Shown here: in pieces, positions 53,750-62,076 of the stretch
Position numbering within the stretch: position 1 is the first letter of the stretch
Layout: every line of letters begins with the position of its first letter
Source: Gemmatimonadaceae bacterium
GTDB taxonomy: Bacteria; Gemmatimonadota; Gemmatimonadetes; Gemmatimonadales; Gemmatimonadaceae
Assembly (NCBI GenBank): GCA_019186945.1
Contig: JABAQJ010000006.1
Location: 372,001-436,000, forward strand
Direction of reading: 5' to 3'
Length of the DNA: 64,000 nucleotides
Made by a program: the position numbers and the translations under genes
Notes under the pieces: generated by a model
What the model was told of the DNA's origin: nothing
The model's database searches: none
The model's input: only the letters and a program-made list of their open reading frames with translations

Positions 53750-55355
53750 CGGCCTTGATCGATGCGTTTCGCCAGACAAGCCACAGAAAGCCGGCGGTGA
53801 TGGCGTACACCGCCCAGATCGTCCACCACGGCAGGAGCACCGAGTATCCGCTTGCCATCTTGTCCAGCACCACGATCACGGGCAATGTCGGACCGCCAGT
53901 GGCCACGAGACTCAGCGCCGTCGGGATGTCCTCGCGTGTCATCGTGACGGCCAGCGAGATGACCAGTGAACTCCCGACCAGCAACCATCGAAGCGCGACC
54001 GGGGAGCGCCGGAGCACCGGAACGGCTGCCAGGAACAGCAACGGCGCTGCCGGCACCATGTATCGCACCCCCGTGTTCCACTGCAGGTTCGCAAACTGGT
54101 TGGCGCAGCTGAACAGATAGAGCGCGGCGCACGAAGCCAGCGACCAGACTAGCGCGCTCGATCCGGGTCCGGCCCACCATTCGCGCCTGCACAGGAATGG
54201 CGCGGAAAGCGCCGCCAGTAGCAACGGACTGTAGGCGAACAAGCCGTAGCGTGAGTCGAACAGATTCCCCCACGCCAACTCCGCCGTCGGCATGGTGAAG
54301 CCGAACCAACCCTTCACGCTGTACTCGGTCGGCGGCATGTAACGCTGCGCCGGGAACCATGGGCTGCCGAACGCGATCCACTGGTATGCCAGGAGCAACA
54401 GGATCGGGCCGAGTGCCCCGGCGCCATAGGCCAAGCCAAGCCGCACCGCACCCTTGAGCCCCGCCAACCGAAAACCCTCGACAAGAATCCACAACCCGAA
54501 GACGACGAGGAACGGGACGGCGCTGTAGTCGTTGAGCAATCCGATACCGAGCAGCAGTCCCACGAAGAAGCGTCGACGCGTCCTGCGATTGACGTCCGAT
54601 ACGGGATCGTCATCGCTCGACGTCGCTCCCGTGCCTGACCGCAATCCCTCCTCACCAGTCATGAGGAGGTAGCTCGTCAACGTCAGAAACGCGATGATCG
54701 CATTCTGGTTCAGGAACGCGGAGCGAAAGAACAGCGGAGTTGCGAACGCGTACACCAGCGCCCAAAAGAGTGCCTCACGATGATCCCCGATACGCTGCCG
54801 TAACCGACCCCAGACGAGTACCGCTCCGAGTGCGCCTAACGGCGCCATGAGAAGAACCTGAATGCCGATGGCCGCGAGTCCGAGCGTAATGTCCACGCCG
54901 CGAGCCCGGGCGGCGTTCATGAAACGGGTCCGGTTCGGGCGCGGATCGTCGTACTGAGCTGGTGGCTTGGGATCGGCGATCTGCGGCCTGAGCGTCACGG
55001 CGAGCGCGATCGCCGGACGGACGAAGAAATAGGCAACGCCTCCCAGCATGGAAGCGCCCGGATTGTTGTTGATGTAGCTCCCACGCCCTGGAATCTCGAA
55101 CAAGTCGGGATGCAAACCGAGGAACTCGTCGACGCGAACCGACGCATGCCCTCCCAGGGCAATCGCCAGGTACGTCTCGCGCACCACGTTGGTGGTCGCG
55201 TGAAGCGCATAAACCACCCAGACCGTCAGAAAGAGTCGTACCTTCACGCTTCGAGAATTGAGCTTCAGAGGGGGGGCCAAAACGCCGAAACTTAACGATT
55301 TCGACTGCCGTGAACCCACCGGACGAGCCGGCCGGGCATCCTCGCGGACTTGCAT
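53742..55355 (-). CDS. Polytopic membrane protein, GT-C-like, unknown function
   Basis: The open frame gives 537 residues from 55355. A GTG at 55247 (residue 37, VKVRLFLTVWVVYALHATTN) starts just before the first membrane helix and may be the true start. About ten to twelve helices are visible. The first external loop is long and carries HPDLFEIPGRGSYINNNPGAS; a second holds PTAELAWGNLFDSRYGLFAY. The Asp/Arg-rich insert (SSDDDPVSDVNRRTRRR) lies in a cytosolic loop. I see no named family, though similar proteins are often listed as hypothetical glycosyltransferases. It is translationally coupled to the mannosyltransferase-like gene. Confidence 0.65.
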   Translation of the reverse strand: MQVREDARPARPVGSRQSKSLSFGVLAPPLKLNSRSVKVRLFLTVWVVYALHATTNVVRETYLAIALGGHASVRVDEFLGLHPDLFEIPGRGSYINNNPGASMLGGVAYFFVRPAIALAVTLRPQIADPKPPAQYDDPRPNRTRFMNAARARGVDITLGLAAIGIQVLLMAPLGALGAVLVWGRLRQRIGDHREALFWALVYAFATPLFFRSAFLNQNAIIAFLTLTSYLLMTGEEGLRSGTGATSSDDDPVSDVNRRTRRRFFVGLLLGIGLLNDYSAVPFLVVFGLWILVEGFRLAGLKGAVRLGLAYGAGALGPILLLLAYQWIAFGSPWFPAQRYMPPTEYSVKGWFGFTMPTAELAWGNLFDSRYGLFAYSPLLLAALSAPFLCRREWWAGPGSSALVWSLASCAALYLFSCANQFANLQWNTGVRYMVPAAPLLFLAAVPVLRRSPVALRWLLVGSSLVISLAVTMTREDIPTALSLVATGGPTLPVIVVLDKMASGYSVLLPWWTIWAVYAITAGFLWLVWRNASIKADV

Positions 55356-55568
55356 CGCCGGCGCGAGTCACGAGGCACCGGACGATTGCAAGATTGATGC
55401 GCCAACCACGATGCTCCCCACGGTATCGTGTTGCGCGGTGCAACAGTCGTCTTCCAGCCCTCGCATCGTTATTCTGCCAGCGGGATTACCGGACGTTCGT
55501 CGCCTTCCGGCATCCGATCTGCAGTTGGTTGAGAGGCTATTCCGACCCCAAGCTCACATCACCGACCA

Positions 55569-56633
55569 ATGGCTTCAACTACAGGCACACTTCGCTTCGG
55601 TCTGATCGGATGCGGCGACATCGGCAGACTCCGTGTCGATGCGCTGGCGCGCTCTCCCGGCTGCAAGCTCTCCGTCGTCGCTGACGCCGACCAGAATCGC
55701 GCCCGCTCCTTCGCGCAAGGCTCCGACGTCGCTGTCGCGGACGATTGGCGTGCCCTGGTCGCTCGTGAGGATGTGGACGCCGTACTTGTCTGCACGCCGC
55801 CAAGACTCCACGCTGAGATGTGCATTGGGGCCGCCGAGCACGGGAAGCACGTCCTCTGCGAGAAGCCCCTGGCTTTCGACGCTGACGAAGCCCGAAGCAT
55901 CGTTGCGGCAGGGGAGCGGTACGGAGTGCGCATCGCCACCGGTTTCAACTACCGCTTCTATCCGTCGTTCGCGAAGGCGAAGGCAATCCTCGCCGATGGG
56001 CGGATTGGCCGCATCGACCACATCCGGAGCTTCGGCGGTTACTCGGCCACGTCGCACAACCAGGCATGGGTGCACGACGTCAACACTGTGGGCGGCGGCG
56101 CGATGCGCGACGTCGGCATCCATCTGCTCGACCTGACCCGCGACATGCTCGGCGATGTCGTGGACGTCCAAGGCATGAGTACCGACAGTGTGTGGCAATA
56201 CCCCGGCTGCGAGGACAACGGGTTCGCGCTCCTCCGCAGTTCGACCGGCGTGGTCGCGACCGTGCAGGCCAGTTGGACCGAATGGCGAAAGTACCGCTTC
56301 TCGATCGATGTGTACGGCTCCCTCGGATGCCTGCGCGCGACGTGCTTCCCGATGATGACTGACGTACGCTGGTCGACAACCGTGTCCGGCACGATGCGGA
56401 AGGAGACCGACTACTTTCCGCGCAGCATCGTGAACGAGAAGCTGCATTCGTACCGTCGCATCGTCGTGGACAGTTTCGTACTCGAACACGCCGCTTTTCG
56501 CGACTATGTCGCTGGCCATCCATCGCGCATTGCCTCGGCGCGCGACGGGCTGCGTGCCCTCGAGATCGTTGAGGCTGCAACCGGGATCGCACCGCTTCCT
56601 GTCGAGGCGTATCCAGCGAACGGAGCGTCCTGA
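55569..56633 (+). CDS. Gfo/Idh/MocA-family NAD(P)-dependent oxidoreductase
   Basis: This is a 354-residue cytosolic protein. An N-terminal Rossmann domain (1-125) has GLIGCGDIG (11-19). The family signature CEKPLAF (Glu98-Lys99-Pro100) is present. The C-terminal alpha/beta domain (about 128-350) holds GGGAMRDVGIHLLDL with the catalytic-region Asp and His. These enzymes oxidise or reduce sugars and nucleotide sugars, often at C3 of a UDP- or GDP-sugar. The start ATG at 55569 is the first good one; about 200 bp of non-coding sequence precede it. The stop abuts the next gene's ATG, so it is in one operon with the GT2 and flippase genes. Confidence 0.9.
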   Translation: MASTTGTLRFGLIGCGDIGRLRVDALARSPGCKLSVVADADQNRARSFAQGSDVAVADDWRALVAREDVDAVLVCTPPRLHAEMCIGAAEHGKHVLCEKPLAFDADEARSIVAAGERYGVRIATGFNYRFYPSFAKAKAILADGRIGRIDHIRSFGGYSATSHNQAWVHDVNTVGGGAMRDVGIHLLDLTRDMLGDVVDVQGMSTDSVWQYPGCEDNGFALLRSSTGVVATVQASWTEWRKYRFSIDVYGSLGCLRATCFPMMTDVRWSTTVSGTMRKETDYFPRSIVNEKLHSYRRIVVDSFVLEHAAFRDYVAGHPSRIASARDGLRALEIVEAATGIAPLPVEAYPANGAS

Positions 56634-57566
56634 ATGTCCACCACACCCGACGATACGCCGGAGCTGTCCGTTTCCGTAATCTGTTTTACGACACCGGCGC
56701 ACTTGCGGCGTTGCCTGGAGGCGCTGCTCGTCAGCTCGGAAGGACACGTCGTTGAGGTGATCGTGCCGCACGATGCAACGCTGTCCTCAGCCGCGGCGCT
56801 CACCTCCCAGTTCCCCGGTGTGTGGTTCCTCGATGCCGGGGCAAGGGCGACGCCGGCGGAGCTCCGGGCTCGAGCTGCATGCGCTTCTCGAGCGCCACTG
56901 ATGGCGTTTCTGGAGGATCATTGCATGCCCGCAGCCGATTGGGTGGACCGTGTTCTCGCGGCTCACCGTGCCGACCTGGCCGGAGTTGGCGGCAGCGTCG
57001 AGAAAGGCTTTCCACCGGGTCGCTCGACAGACTCGACGCTGAACTGGGCCGTTTACCTTACCGACTACAGTCGCTACATGCTGCCGATGGCGGCTGGTCC
57101 GGCCTTCGGGCTCAGCGACTGCAACGTGTCGTACCGGCGAACTGCCCTCGAGTCCGTGCGTAGCGCCTGGAGCACGGAGTTTCACGAGAACGTCGTGCAC
57201 GATGCCCTCCGCCGCGAGCAGGCAACGCTCTGGTTCGATCCGACGATCGTCGTCTACGAACAGCGGGATTTGACGTTAGGTGCCGCACTTCGCGACCGCT
57301 TTTCCTTCGGGCGCCTGTTCGGCAGCAGTCGCGTGTCCGGGGCGTCCCTGAGCAGGCGTCTGGTCATGACCCTGGCCGCGCTGTTGATGCCGCCCGTACT
57401 CGTATGGCGTGTGGCGAAGAACCTCTTCGAACGGCGGCGATACCGCGGGCAACTGGTACGCTGCCTGCCGCACCTGGTTCTGGTAGCCACTACCTGGATG
57501 CTGGGAGAATCCATCGGGTACCTGTCGGGACGCGCCGGGAAGTCGCTGTCGCACCGGACGGCCTGA
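56634..57566 (+). CDS. Glycosyltransferase family 2
   Basis: This is a 310-residue protein whose ATG directly follows the previous stop. The GT-A domain opens with SVSVICFTTPAHLRRCLEAL. The acidic metal or nucleotide motif is LEDHCMPAADWVDRVL, in place of the common DxD, and a His-rich block WSTEFHENVVHDALRR follows. Residues about 238-300 form two membrane-associated hydrophobic segments. It transfers a sugar from a nucleotide donor on the cytosolic side of the membrane. Its neighbours (oxidoreductase, flippase) suggest assembly of a lipid-linked repeat unit. Confidence 0.84.
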   Translation: MSTTPDDTPELSVSVICFTTPAHLRRCLEALLVSSEGHVVEVIVPHDATLSSAAALTSQFPGVWFLDAGARATPAELRARAACASRAPLMAFLEDHCMPAADWVDRVLAAHRADLAGVGGSVEKGFPPGRSTDSTLNWAVYLTDYSRYMLPMAAGPAFGLSDCNVSYRRTALESVRSAWSTEFHENVVHDALRREQATLWFDPTIVVYEQRDLTLGAALRDRFSFGRLFGSSRVSGASLSRRLVMTLAALLMPPVLVWRVAKNLFERRRYRGQLVRCLPHLVLVATTWMLGESIGYLSGRAGKSLSHRTA

Positions 57567-57569
57567 CGA

Positions 57570-58988
57570 ATGGCTGGAACGCCGCGCGGTTTCTTCACGC
57601 TGGCTGGCGGAGAAGCAGTTGCGCGAATCGTCGCGTTCGGAACGACCATCGTGCTCGCGCGTGCGCTCGGTCCCGAGATGTATGGCGCGGTGGCCGTGGG
57701 GATGGGTCTGCTGTTGTACTTGACGCAGCTTGCGGATGGCGGAGTTGAGCTGGCGGGAATGCCCGTCGTCGCGCGCGCTCCCGAAGACGCCGGGGCCATA
57801 GCGACGGCCGCTCTGCGCCGACGCCTCCTGGTGGCTGCTGCCATCATGCTCGCCGTGGCGCCAGTCGCGCTCGGGCTCATGCCGCGGCCCGACGGCATCG
57901 TGCTCTTCATTCTCAGCCTCGGACTACCGTTTACGGCGCTGAGCGTCCGCTGGGTGTACCTCGGACTCGAACGGCCTGCCACGGTTGCGCGTTCGCGTAT
58001 CGCCGGAGATCTCGTCACCGCGCTGCTGGTCGTCGCACTGGTCCGCGGACCGGACGATGTCCGGCTCGCCCCCATGGCCACGGTGCTCGGGACGGCGCTG
58101 ACATCGGTAGTGATGCTCGTGGGCCTTGCGCGTCTGGGAGTGAGGCTCCAACGGACAGGCGCGGCGCCGCCGATCGTTTCGATGCTCGAGCGCGGCAGGC
58201 ACCTCGTGCTCTTCACGATCCTCGGTCTGTTGATGTACAACATAGACCTGATCATCCTGCGCTATGCGAAGGGGGAGTTCCTCGCCGGGCAGTACGGCGC
58301 CGCGTATGTGATGATCTCCTTCTGCGCCAACATCGCCGTGGCGTATGCGCACACGGTAATGCCGTCGCTGGCCCGGGGTGCGGGTTCCTCTGCCGATGCC
58401 GCGGTGTCGCCCGTTCCGGCCTCGGACGTCTATGCGTCGGCGCAGGTCGCCGCGGTGGCCGTTTCGCTTCCCGTCGCCGTGGGAGGCGCGATCGTTGCCC
58501 CGGCCCTGGTGGCGATGCTCTTCGGTGCGCAGTACGCATCCAGCGCCATCGCACTGCAGATCCTGCTCGTATCCGTACCGCTTTCCGCGCTCCGCGAACT
58601 GGCGATCGCCTCTCTGATTGCGCACCATCGCGAGCGAGATCTGCTGCGCGTGAACGCCATCTCCGCGGTGGTGAACATCGGTTTGAACCTGGCCCTGATA
58701 CCGCCATTCGGTCTTGTTGGAGCAGCCATCGCCACGCCGGTCGCCGAGGTGGTGCGATTGCTCCTCGCGGCCCTCGCCGCGCAGACGGACCTGCAAGGCG
58801 CGGTGCCGGTGCGCCGTCTTGGCCGTTGCGGTGTCGCCGCCGCGGGCATGTGGCTCGTGATTGAACTGACGGGCGTGGGATCGCTTGCCGCCACGATCGC
58901 GCTCGGCGCCGTCACCTACGGACTGCTGTTGATCCTCCTTGGCGCCATCAGACTGGGTGGCACCCTTCGCCCCCAATGGACCGGGTGA
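57570..58988 (+). CDS. Wzx-like polysaccharide / lipid-linked oligosaccharide flippase (MOP superfamily)
   Basis: This is a 472-residue protein with about twelve to fourteen membrane helices. The first helices read FFTLAGGEAVARIVAFGTTIVLAR, and GPEMYGAVAVGMG is the typical start of the polysaccharide-transport domain. The middle holds GLLMYNIDLIILRYAKGEF, the usual helix-7 signature. It would flip an undecaprenyl-linked repeat unit from the cytosolic to the periplasmic leaflet, where the O-antigen-ligase-like protein at 15348-16754 could act. The start is 3 nt after the previous stop, so it is translationally coupled. Confidence 0.9.
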   Translation: MAGTPRGFFTLAGGEAVARIVAFGTTIVLARALGPEMYGAVAVGMGLLLYLTQLADGGVELAGMPVVARAPEDAGAIATAALRRRLLVAAAIMLAVAPVALGLMPRPDGIVLFILSLGLPFTALSVRWVYLGLERPATVARSRIAGDLVTALLVVALVRGPDDVRLAPMATVLGTALTSVVMLVGLARLGVRLQRTGAAPPIVSMLERGRHLVLFTILGLLMYNIDLIILRYAKGEFLAGQYGAAYVMISFCANIAVAYAHTVMPSLARGAGSSADAAVSPVPASDVYASAQVAAVAVSLPVAVGGAIVAPALVAMLFGAQYASSAIALQILLVSVPLSALRELAIASLIAHHRERDLLRVNAISAVVNIGLNLALIPPFGLVGAAIATPVAEVVRLLLAALAAQTDLQGAVPVRRLGRCGVAAAGMWLVIELTGVGSLAATIALGAVTYGLLLILLGAIRLGGTLRPQWTG

Positions 58989-59049
58989 CGCGCGACACCA
59001 TCGGCGCCGCCCCGGGTGCCCATGGCCGATCAGGAACCGGGATCGCCAG

Positions 59050-60054
59050 ATGCAACTCTCGCTGAGGTGCCCGCGCTGTACCGCGCCGTTGACGGACGCA
59101 CGACCTGTGTGCTGCGCGACATGCGGGACCGAGTGGCCGGAGGTAGCTGGCATCGTCGACTGGCGATTCGACCAGCCGGACCCGTACCTGACGCTGGAGA
59201 AGGATCGTGCCGCCGCCGAAGCGCTTGCCTCGCGTGCGGCTTCGCTCGATTTCCCTGCGCTGCTCGCATCCTACTACGACGGGAACGCACTCGTGCCGGC
59301 CGCGCAGGCGCGGGCGATCGTCCGCGGAACCCTCGCCGCACCGGCGCGCGCCGCCGCGTTCCTCGATCAGTCACTCGGCCAGCTCAAACGCCGGCTTGCG
59401 CCCGGCAGCAAGGTGCTGGACGCCGGTAGCGGGACCGGTCCGCTTGCCGTCGAGCTGGCCCGGCGCGGTATGGACGTAATCGCTGTCGATATCGGCATGC
59501 GCTGGCTGACGCTTGCCGAAGCACGTGCCAGGGCAGCTGGCGTCCGCATCGCCATCTGCTGTTCCGGAATACATCGCCTGCCGATCGCCGATGCGCAGGT
59601 CGACGCGATCATGGCGGAATCGCTGCTTGAAGTCGTACCGAGCCAATCCGCGATGCTTCGCGAACTGTTTCGCGTGCTGAGACCGGGAGGTGAGCTGGCG
59701 CTTTCCACGCCCAATCCATGGTCGCCCGGTCCCGACCCTCACACGGGGGTTCCGTTCACAAGCTGGCTGCCGCCCGGTGGCGTGAACGCTCTCGCGCGGA
59801 TGCGTGGCATCGTGCCGCCCAGACGGACGTTCGTCTCCCGAAACACCTTGCGCGACCTCCTTGCCAACGCTGGCTTCGCGGACATCCGCATCTCGCCTGC
59901 CGAAATCCCTGCTGGCTTCGCCGAGGGTAAACCCGCATGGCTGAAAGCCGGGATCGTCGGGTATCGCCTGATTACGACGGCGCCGGGCCTGCGCGCGATC
60001 GCAGCCGTATTCGGTCCCGTCCATGTCGCCACCGCACGACGACCTGAACGTTAG
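59050..60054 (+). CDS. Class I SAM methyltransferase with N-terminal zinc ribbon
   Basis: This is a 334-residue protein. The start ATG at 59050 begins the zinc-ribbon segment CPRC...CCATC (Cys7, Cys10, Cys22, Cys25), and an upstream in-frame extension has no such support. The SAM-binding motif is VLDAGSGTG (122-130), the acidic motif is VIAVDIG, and FRVLRPGGELALSTPNPW is the post-IV loop of the UbiE-like group. It probably methylates a glycan or lipid intermediate. It ends 10 nt from the convergent flippase-like gene. The substrate is unknown. Confidence 0.85.
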   Translation: MQLSLRCPRCTAPLTDARPVCCATCGTEWPEVAGIVDWRFDQPDPYLTLEKDRAAAEALASRAASLDFPALLASYYDGNALVPAAQARAIVRGTLAAPARAAAFLDQSLGQLKRRLAPGSKVLDAGSGTGPLAVELARRGMDVIAVDIGMRWLTLAEARARAAGVRIAICCSGIHRLPIADAQVDAIMAESLLEVVPSQSAMLRELFRVLRPGGELALSTPNPWSPGPDPHTGVPFTSWLPPGGVNALARMRGIVPPRRTFVSRNTLRDLLANAGFADIRISPAEIPAGFAEGKPAWLKAGIVGYRLITTAPGLRAIAAVFGPVHVATARRPER

Positions 60055-60064
60055 GCGCAGGACG

Positions 60065-61072
60065 TCAACGTGCCGGCGCCTTCTGGCCTTCGAGGCGAAT
60101 AGCGGCCCCGCTGCGCCGTCCGAGGATCCAGGCAAGTGCGCCGCCCGACAGGCCACCGGCAATGATCACGACTTCGAACACCAGGCCAGTGGCTACGGCC
60201 TTGACAGCAGACACGCCGAACGGCGCGAAGAGCGCGGCCTGCGCCGCCTCGCGCACGCCAATCCCGCCCTGCGTCACCGGCAGGAGGCCGGAGATCTTCG
60301 CCAGCGGCCAAACGAACAACCACACGTACAGGGGGATTGAAATGCCGATGACGATCCCCAGCCAGTAGTTCAGCACGACCAGCGACGACTGCAGCATCAT
60401 GCCGAGCAGGAACGCAGCGGCCAGCGCGTGTGGATTCCCTGCTGTTGCCCGTACCGCCTGGCGGATCTGCACGAGTCTGCGACGAAGCCTGAACGGCAAC
60501 CGGCTGACCGGCAGCAGCACCACGCCAATCGCGACTCCCGCTGCGGCGATCGCCAGCAGGGCGCCGAGCCCGAGGAAGATGCGCCGGCTCTGCGGGTCCA
60601 AGGCACGCGGAGAGAGAACAGCGCCGATGCCTGCTACTGCGGCCATGCCGACGATGTCCAGCAGGCGATCGACGAGGCTCCCCAGTACCAAGCCGCTCTT
60701 CGACCGGGCCGCACTCATGGCCACGCCCGCCTTCACCACGTCGCCGCCCACGATCGAGGGAAGAAAGGTATTACCGAACAGCCCCCAGTAGTACGCTCTC
60801 GCACAGGTCGTGAACGGGAGCGCCGCGCCGGCAGCGTTGATCAACAGGCGCCACTTGGCGACGCCGATCATGTGCAACGCCATGTATACGCCGAGTGCGA
60901 CCGGCCAGACGAACAGGGGTACTCGCTGCAATGCCGCCTTCATTTCCGCGAAGGGCAGAACGATCAGCAGCAGGGCGAGGATGACGGCGCTTCCGCCGAT
61001 CCGGAACGCGGGGTGACGCCACATCGGCCGTCTCTCCTGTCGCGGCGATCGGCCGCCCGTGGCCGCAGACAT
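60065..61072 (-). CDS. Flippase-like lysylphosphatidylglycerol-synthase-TM (UPF0104) membrane protein
   Basis: This is a 336-residue protein with eight or so membrane helices. The start ATG at 61072 overlaps the stop of the upstream GT2 gene by one base. Conserved blocks are GNTFLPSIVGGDVVKAGVAM and PVTQGGIGVREAAQAALF, as in GtrB-linked or MprF-like flippase-like proteins. It probably moves a lipid-linked sugar or lipid across the inner membrane. Together with the GT2 and GT39 genes upstream it forms a three-gene unit of the kind that builds and uses polyprenyl-phosphate sugars. Confidence 0.85.
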   Translation of the reverse strand: MSAATGGRSPRQERRPMWRHPAFRIGGSAVILALLLIVLPFAEMKAALQRVPLFVWPVALGVYMALHMIGVAKWRLLINAAGAALPFTTCARAYYWGLFGNTFLPSIVGGDVVKAGVAMSAARSKSGLVLGSLVDRLLDIVGMAAVAGIGAVLSPRALDPQSRRIFLGLGALLAIAAAGVAIGVVLLPVSRLPFRLRRRLVQIRQAVRATAGNPHALAAAFLLGMMLQSSLVVLNYWLGIVIGISIPLYVWLFVWPLAKISGLLPVTQGGIGVREAAQAALFAPFGVSAVKAVATGLVFEVVIIAGGLSGGALAWILGRRSGAAIRLEGQKAPAR

Positions 61073-62076
61073 CACCTGGCTTCCTCGTCGTCCATGCGAG
61101 AGAGCGCGGGTGCCTCCCATCGGCGCTCTCGCGCGGTGTCGGCCTCGAGCCGACGCAGGCGGTACACCGTCTCCTCGGCGATCTGCCGGTTGAAACTGAT
61201 GAGGTCCGCGATGACGCCGAAGAGCAGGATCTGGAATCCGACAATGATGAAGATCGCCGCCATGATCAACGACTGCACGTGCCCGACCTTCTCCACGAAG
61301 AAATACAAGTACAGGAAGCGCACGCCGGGCAGGATGCCGATCGCGATGAACAGCAACCCCATCGAGGTGAAGACCCGGATCGGCCGATACATCGTGTAGG
61401 CCCGCAGGATCGTCAGACTCGATTTCCTGATATAATGCGGAATGCTCTTCATCAGGCGCGACGGACGGGTCTGCGCATTGATGCCGATGGGAACGAACGA
61501 CACGGCGGCGCGCCGCGCGCCTGCCTGGATCAGCGACTCGAGGGTGTACGAGTAGTTACTCAGGATCATCGTGCGCAGGGCGCATTCTCGCGACAGAGCG
61601 CGAAATCCGCTGGTGGCATCGGGCGTCTCCAGCCCTGCCGCCCGTCCCAGAACCCAGCTTCCCAGAACCTGCAGTCGCCGTTTGAGCCACGAGAAATTCG
61701 GCAGCGTTCCGACACCGCGGTCGCCAACCACAAGTTCCGCTCGCCGGTCGAGGATCGGCTCCACGAGCTTGGCGATATCGTCCGCCTGGTACTGGTTGTC
61801 TGCGTCGGTGTTCACGATGATATCGGCGCCGGCACGGACGCTCGCCTCGAGCCCCGCGATGAATGCCGCCGCCAACCCGCGGTTCCGCTCGAACTGCACG
61901 ACATGGCGGATACCTAACGACCGCGCCACGTCAGCGGTTCCGTCGGTGCTCCCGTCATCGACGATCAGAATCTCGATGGTGTCGATCCCCGGCAGGGACG
62001 CGGGCAGGGCCGCGACCGTCGCCGGCAGTGTCGTGGCTTCGTTGAGGCAAGGTATTTGGATGATCAGCTTCGTCAT
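61072..62076 (-). CDS. Glycosyltransferase family 2, polyprenyl-phosphate sugar synthase type
   Basis: This is a 335-residue protein; the start ATG at 62076 overlaps the upstream stop (ATGA). The GT-A domain shows IPCLNEATTLPAT, IVDDGSTDGT (Asp40-Asp41) and NTDADNQY with the DxD metal motif (91-93), then TSGFRALSRECA. Two C-terminal membrane helices (about 232-290) anchor it, as in ArnC/GtrB-like polyprenyl-phosphate glycosyltransferases. It makes a lipid-phosphosugar donor on the cytosolic side. The donor would be used by the GT39 enzyme encoded just upstream, after flipping by the UPF0104 protein. Which sugar is used is unknown. Confidence 0.9.
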   Translation of the reverse strand: MTKLIIQIPCLNEATTLPATVAALPASLPGIDTIEILIVDDGSTDGTADVARSLGIRHVVQFERNRGLAAAFIAGLEASVRAGADIIVNTDADNQYQADDIAKLVEPILDRRAELVVGDRGVGTLPNFSWLKRRLQVLGSWVLGRAAGLETPDATSGFRALSRECALRTMILSNYSYTLESLIQAGARRAAVSFVPIGINAQTRPSRLMKSIPHYIRKSSLTILRAYTMYRPIRVFTSMGLLFIAIGILPGVRFLYLYFFVEKVGHVQSLIMAAIFIIVGFQILLFGVIADLISFNRQIAEETVYRLRRLEADTARERRWEAPALSRMDDEEAR

